Shown here one piece after another: positions 33,190 to 35,630 of a stretch of 35,630 bases of DNA. The notes under the pieces are model-generated. The model was not told the origin of the DNA. It searched no databases and was given only the letters and a program-made list of their open reading frames with translations. Position 1 is the stretch's first letter; every line of letters starts with the position of its first letter. A program made the translations under genes and the position numbers. The stretch comes from Spirochaetaceae bacterium (GTDB lineage Bacteria; Spirochaetota; Spirochaetia; DSM-2461), in assembly GCA_027858495.1 (NCBI GenBank), contig JAQICO010000155.1, positions 1-35,630 on the forward strand, given 5' to 3'.

Positions 33190-34350
33190 CTAATTAATCC
33201 GCTTAAGTATCTCTTTTAGAACACGACTAGGCAGGGCAAAATTCAAACGGACATGCCCTTCTCCTCCGGGACCAAAGTCTTCACCGAGCTGTACCCCCAG
33301 GGAACGCTGCTCATAAAAATATTCTTTTATCTTTTTAACACTGCCCATGGAGGAAACATCCATCCAGGCAAGATAGGAGCCCTCTTGACGATACAATTTA
33401 ATATTGTCTGGAATAGAACGGTCTATTAGTTCATAGTTCCCCTTCAAATATTCCTTTAGCTCATTCAGCCAGGGGCTTGCTTTAGCGTAGGCAGCCTTGG
33501 CGGCCACCAGTCCAAAGGGATTTTCCATGGCTCCGTGGTTATGATATTTGATCAGATTAAATTGATCGCGTAACTTTTTATTTTTAATGATGCAGAAGGA
33601 CGTTCCCAATCCGGGAACGTTAAAGGTCTTGCTGGGAGAAATCAATACAGCCCAGTTCTCCGTGGAATCCATCAGTCCCCAGGGAATATGTCTTTCTCCG
33701 GGGAAAATTAAATCTCCGTGGATTTCGTCGGAGATAACAAAGACTTCATGGCGATGACAAATGTCCCTGACTGCGGTTAATTCTTCCATGGTCCAGACAC
33801 GGCCTCCAGGATTGGAAGGAGAACACAGCAATAGAATTTTATTTTTAGGGTCTGCGGCTTTTTTTTCCAGGTCTTCAAGATCCATCTGATAATAGGGCCC
33901 TCTAGGGCCTTGGATTTTTAGCATTTGATTATTAATCCAGTTGCACTTTGCATCTTTTATCACCGAACGGAAGGGTCCGTAAACAGGATTCTGAACAATG
34001 ACCCCATCCCCGGGCTCACAAAGGGCCTGAACAAGATAATAGATGGAATTCACCACCCCTGGACTGTAGGAAATCCAGGGAGTATCCACTTGCCAATCCA
34101 GCCGCAACTTCTGCCATGTGGAAACATGCTCAAGAAGTTCCCCGTCATCGGCCATGGTAGAATAACCAAAGATACCATGGGCTGCTCTTTCTTTGACTGC
34201 TTCAATCACTGCAGGCGGGCAAAGGAAATCCATATCGGCCACCCAAAGAGGCTGAAGATTCTGCGGACCCAATTTTTTTTTCATAATTGAAGAGGAATAT
34301 TTAAAGGAATGACTGTGTTCCCTGGAAGGACAGCTGTTAAAATAACCCAT
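33190..34350 (-). CDS. PatB/MalY-type pyridoxal-phosphate C-S lyase
   Basis: A 386-residue fold-type-I aminotransferase-like enzyme. LWVADMDFLCPP near the N-terminus, LLLCSPSNPGGRVWT, VISDEIHGDL (cofactor Asp) and the Schiff-base lysine in ISPSKTFNVPGL are the hallmarks of cystathionine beta-lyases of the PatB/MalY group, which split cystathionine or cysteine to pyruvate, ammonia and a thiol. AGGAG lies six bases before the start. It is convergent with the U32 gene and divergent from nothing nearby. Together with the PLP enzyme at 13432-14661 it could complete trans-sulfuration to homocysteine, but the two loci are unlinked. Confidence 0.85.
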   Translation of the reverse strand: MGYFNSCPSREHSHSFKYSSSIMKKKLGPQNLQPLWVADMDFLCPPAVIEAVKERAAHGIFGYSTMADDGELLEHVSTWQKLRLDWQVDTPWISYSPGVVNSIYYLVQALCEPGDGVIVQNPVYGPFRSVIKDAKCNWINNQMLKIQGPRGPYYQMDLEDLEKKAADPKNKILLLCSPSNPGGRVWTMEELTAVRDICHRHEVFVISDEIHGDLIFPGERHIPWGLMDSTENWAVLISPSKTFNVPGLGTSFCIIKNKKLRDQFNLIKYHNHGAMENPFGLVAAKAAYAKASPWLNELKEYLKGNYELIDRSIPDNIKLYRQEGSYLAWMDVSSMGSVKKIKEYFYEQRSLGVQLGEDFGPGGEGHVRLNFALPSRVLKEILKRIN

Positions 34351-34422
34351 GATGATCTCCTATTTTTACTATTATGACCAATATGGCGAAATTAGAAAAG
34401 ATGAAATTGAAGTTATATCAAA

Positions 34423-35630
34423 CTAGAAAAAAAGCCCCGAATATAACCCCAGTTCAAAGGGGCCCGGCTGTAACAAATCGTATCCAAGTATGGCTGAAAA
34501 TTGAAGGTTCCGAACAAATAGAGGAAACACCAACAGAGAGAAGCCACCTGAAAGATAAAAGTTATCCACTTCCACCAATCCTTCTCCTGGATTTATGGTA
34601 TATCCCCAATCGACAAAGGGCTGTAATTGAAGTTCCACAACAGGGGGGATAGAGATAGATTTTACCGCCAAGCCTGAATTCACATAGAGGCCCCATTGAC
34701 CATAGACAAGCTGATCTTCAATTCCCCGTAGCTTATCTCCTGCGTTATCTCTAATATCATTAAAGATATAGAACCCCGAAAACCCAAGAGAAAATCCCAT
34801 TAAATCTCCCAGATGAGCATATCCATTTAAACTGAAATCCAAGTCTACAGGAGGTTTATCTTCTTCCAGATGGATTTCCCAACGATTATCTAAACTGGCA
34901 GAATATCCGCTGCGCATTTTCCCCTGCCATTGGATATTTTCATAGCTTATTCCGTGCTTGAAGGCTGCAGCATAGAAGGTTTCCTCTTGTTCTATCTCCC
35001 CGACGGTGAGAGAGGAATTATTTTCTATCAAATCAAAACTGTGGTCGGTGATAAAACCCGGCATAATATAATAATTTAATCCAAGTGTTAGAGGGAAATC
35101 GACCTTAAGCTCAATATGAGAGGTCTGAAAGGAATATTTTACAAGTAAATCTTCGTTCTTATCATAACGGTAAACCTCCTCATAATGTTGGGTATAAAAA
35201 ATATTTCCCTGAAAAAAAGTCAGATCAACATTGGCTAATTCTGCAGTTATATCCCATTGGTCTTCCGACCAAAAACCAGTAACTTTTCCGTCAATTAAAG
35301 ATCCAAGGATATTTTTATAAATAATCTCCCCTCCATACATCCGCCCCAAATTTGTATCGTAGGAAAGACTGGGAAAAGCCACGATGGTCCATTTATCTTC
35401 AATAAAAACATAGATATGTGCCTCAATATAATCAGGCGTTTCGGTATAATAAGTTTCATAGTGGATCGACTTAAACAGATTCCTGCTTTCCAATTCCCTT
35501 TTGCCCATTTCCAAACGACGTTCTAATTGACCAATGCTGTTAAATCTATCTCTTTCCATTATGCGAAACGCCCTGAACAGTGCTGTTTCCCTGGTAAGAC
35601 CTACACCATTATTATCTTCATAATCTTTAA
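34423..35630 (-). CDS. Omp85/BamA-like surface antigen, C-terminal part (5' end outside window)
   Basis: The frame is open from the right edge of the window to the TAG at 34423, so the true start lies beyond 35630; the ATG at 35559 is internal and has no ribosome site. The N-terminal visible part (TRETALFRAFRIMERDRF, then LERRLEMGKRELESRNLFKS) reads like a POTRA repeat. After that come alternating aromatic beta-strands ending in FELGLYSGLFF, with terminal Phe as in outer-membrane barrels. The barrel looks shorter than in BamA, so a diverged Omp85 protein or other outer-membrane assembly or secretion pore is possible. An intrinsic terminator overlaps its last codons. Confidence 0.7.
   Translation of the reverse strand, partial: KDYEDNNGVGLTRETALFRAFRIMERDRFNSIGQLERRLEMGKRELESRNLFKSIHYETYYTETPDYIEAHIYVFIEDKWTIVAFPSLSYDTNLGRMYGGEIIYKNILGSLIDGKVTGFWSEDQWDITAELANVDLTFFQGNIFYTQHYEEVYRYDKNEDLLVKYSFQTSHIELKVDFPLTLGLNYYIMPGFITDHSFDLIENNSSLTVGEIEQEETFYAAAFKHGISYENIQWQGKMRSGYSASLDNRWEIHLEEDKPPVDLDFSLNGYAHLGDLMGFSLGFSGFYIFNDIRDNAGDKLRGIEDQLVYGQWGLYVNSGLAVKSISIPPVVELQLQPFVDWGYTINPGEGLVEVDNFYLSGGFSLLVFPLFVRNLQFSAILGYDLLQPGPFELGLYSGLFF
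34427..34463 (-). terminator. Intrinsic terminator overlapping the end of the outer-membrane protein gene
   Basis: On the minus strand GCCCC (34463-34459) pairs with GGGGC (34438-34434), followed by seven T (34433-34427). The stem loop lies within the last 14 codons, and the T run encodes part of the final Gly-Leu-Phe-Phe. Confidence 0.5.

Noticed and set aside
1-35630. CRISPR arrays, tRNA or rRNA genes, transposases, phage genes
   Set aside because: I looked for regularly spaced repeats, cloverleaf sequences and mobile-element proteins on both strands and saw none.

Overview
The window looks like chromosomal DNA of a diderm bacterium, most likely a spirochaete. No rRNA or tRNA marker is present, so this is an inference. 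It rests on an Omp85-type outer-membrane protein at the right edge, lipoproteins with relaxed lipoboxes, a cyclic-nucleotide-gated potassium channel of the SthK kind, and a moderately AT-rich base composition. Most genes have clear AGGAGG-like ribosome sites. A distinct minority, mostly divergently transcribed, instead have a -10 box placed 6 to 8 bases before the start codon and no Shine-Dalgarno site, as in leaderless mRNAs.

Left part (1-10.5 kb): a DUF975 membrane protein; a peptidoglycan/polysaccharide deacetylase; a large glycoside-hydrolase-like protein; a four-domain sulfur-transfer enzyme (CoA-disulfide reductase, rhodanese, TusA, DsrE2); a hairpin-forming repeat in two copies between convergent genes; and a heterodimeric ABC exporter with one degenerate ATP site. 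The exporter's start codon abuts a perfect 20-bp palindrome that also contains its -10 box. Divergent from it (10.5-13.4 kb) is an AT-rich three-gene cassette of envelope proteins: a predicted beta-barrel, a gluzincin-metallopeptidase lipoprotein and an acidic lipoprotein with a duplicated domain.

Middle (13.4-24.3 kb): the most interesting locus is a methionine-linked unit on the minus strand. It has a consensus promoter, a 27-codon leader ORF with three consecutive Met codons, mutually exclusive antiterminator and terminator hairpins, then a decayed metG (internal deletion plus an in-frame stop), then an intact Cys/Met-metabolism PLP enzyme. This has every element of a classical ribosome-mediated attenuator responding to charged tRNA-Met. 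It may now control the downstream PLP enzyme. Next come an aldo/keto reductase, an ABC-2 exporter pair, a TrmJ-type RNA methyltransferase, a WYL-like regulator, an arsenic cluster (arsR, then DUF318 permease, small thioredoxin and arsC divergently), a zinc-ribbon methyltransferase and a phosphopantetheinyl transferase.

Right part (24.4-35.6 kb): a DUF819 membrane protein; a chemoreceptor gene interrupted by one in-frame TAA in its HAMP domain; an apparent two-gene unit of a CNG-type potassium channel (with a C-terminal coiled coil and fibronectin-III-like domain) and a Na+/Ca2+-exchanger-family protein; an Ate/Bpt aminoacyl-protein transferase divergent from a U32-family protein with only 43 bp between start codons; a PatB/MalY-type C-S lyase; and the C-terminal part of a POTRA/beta-barrel outer-membrane protein that continues past the window.
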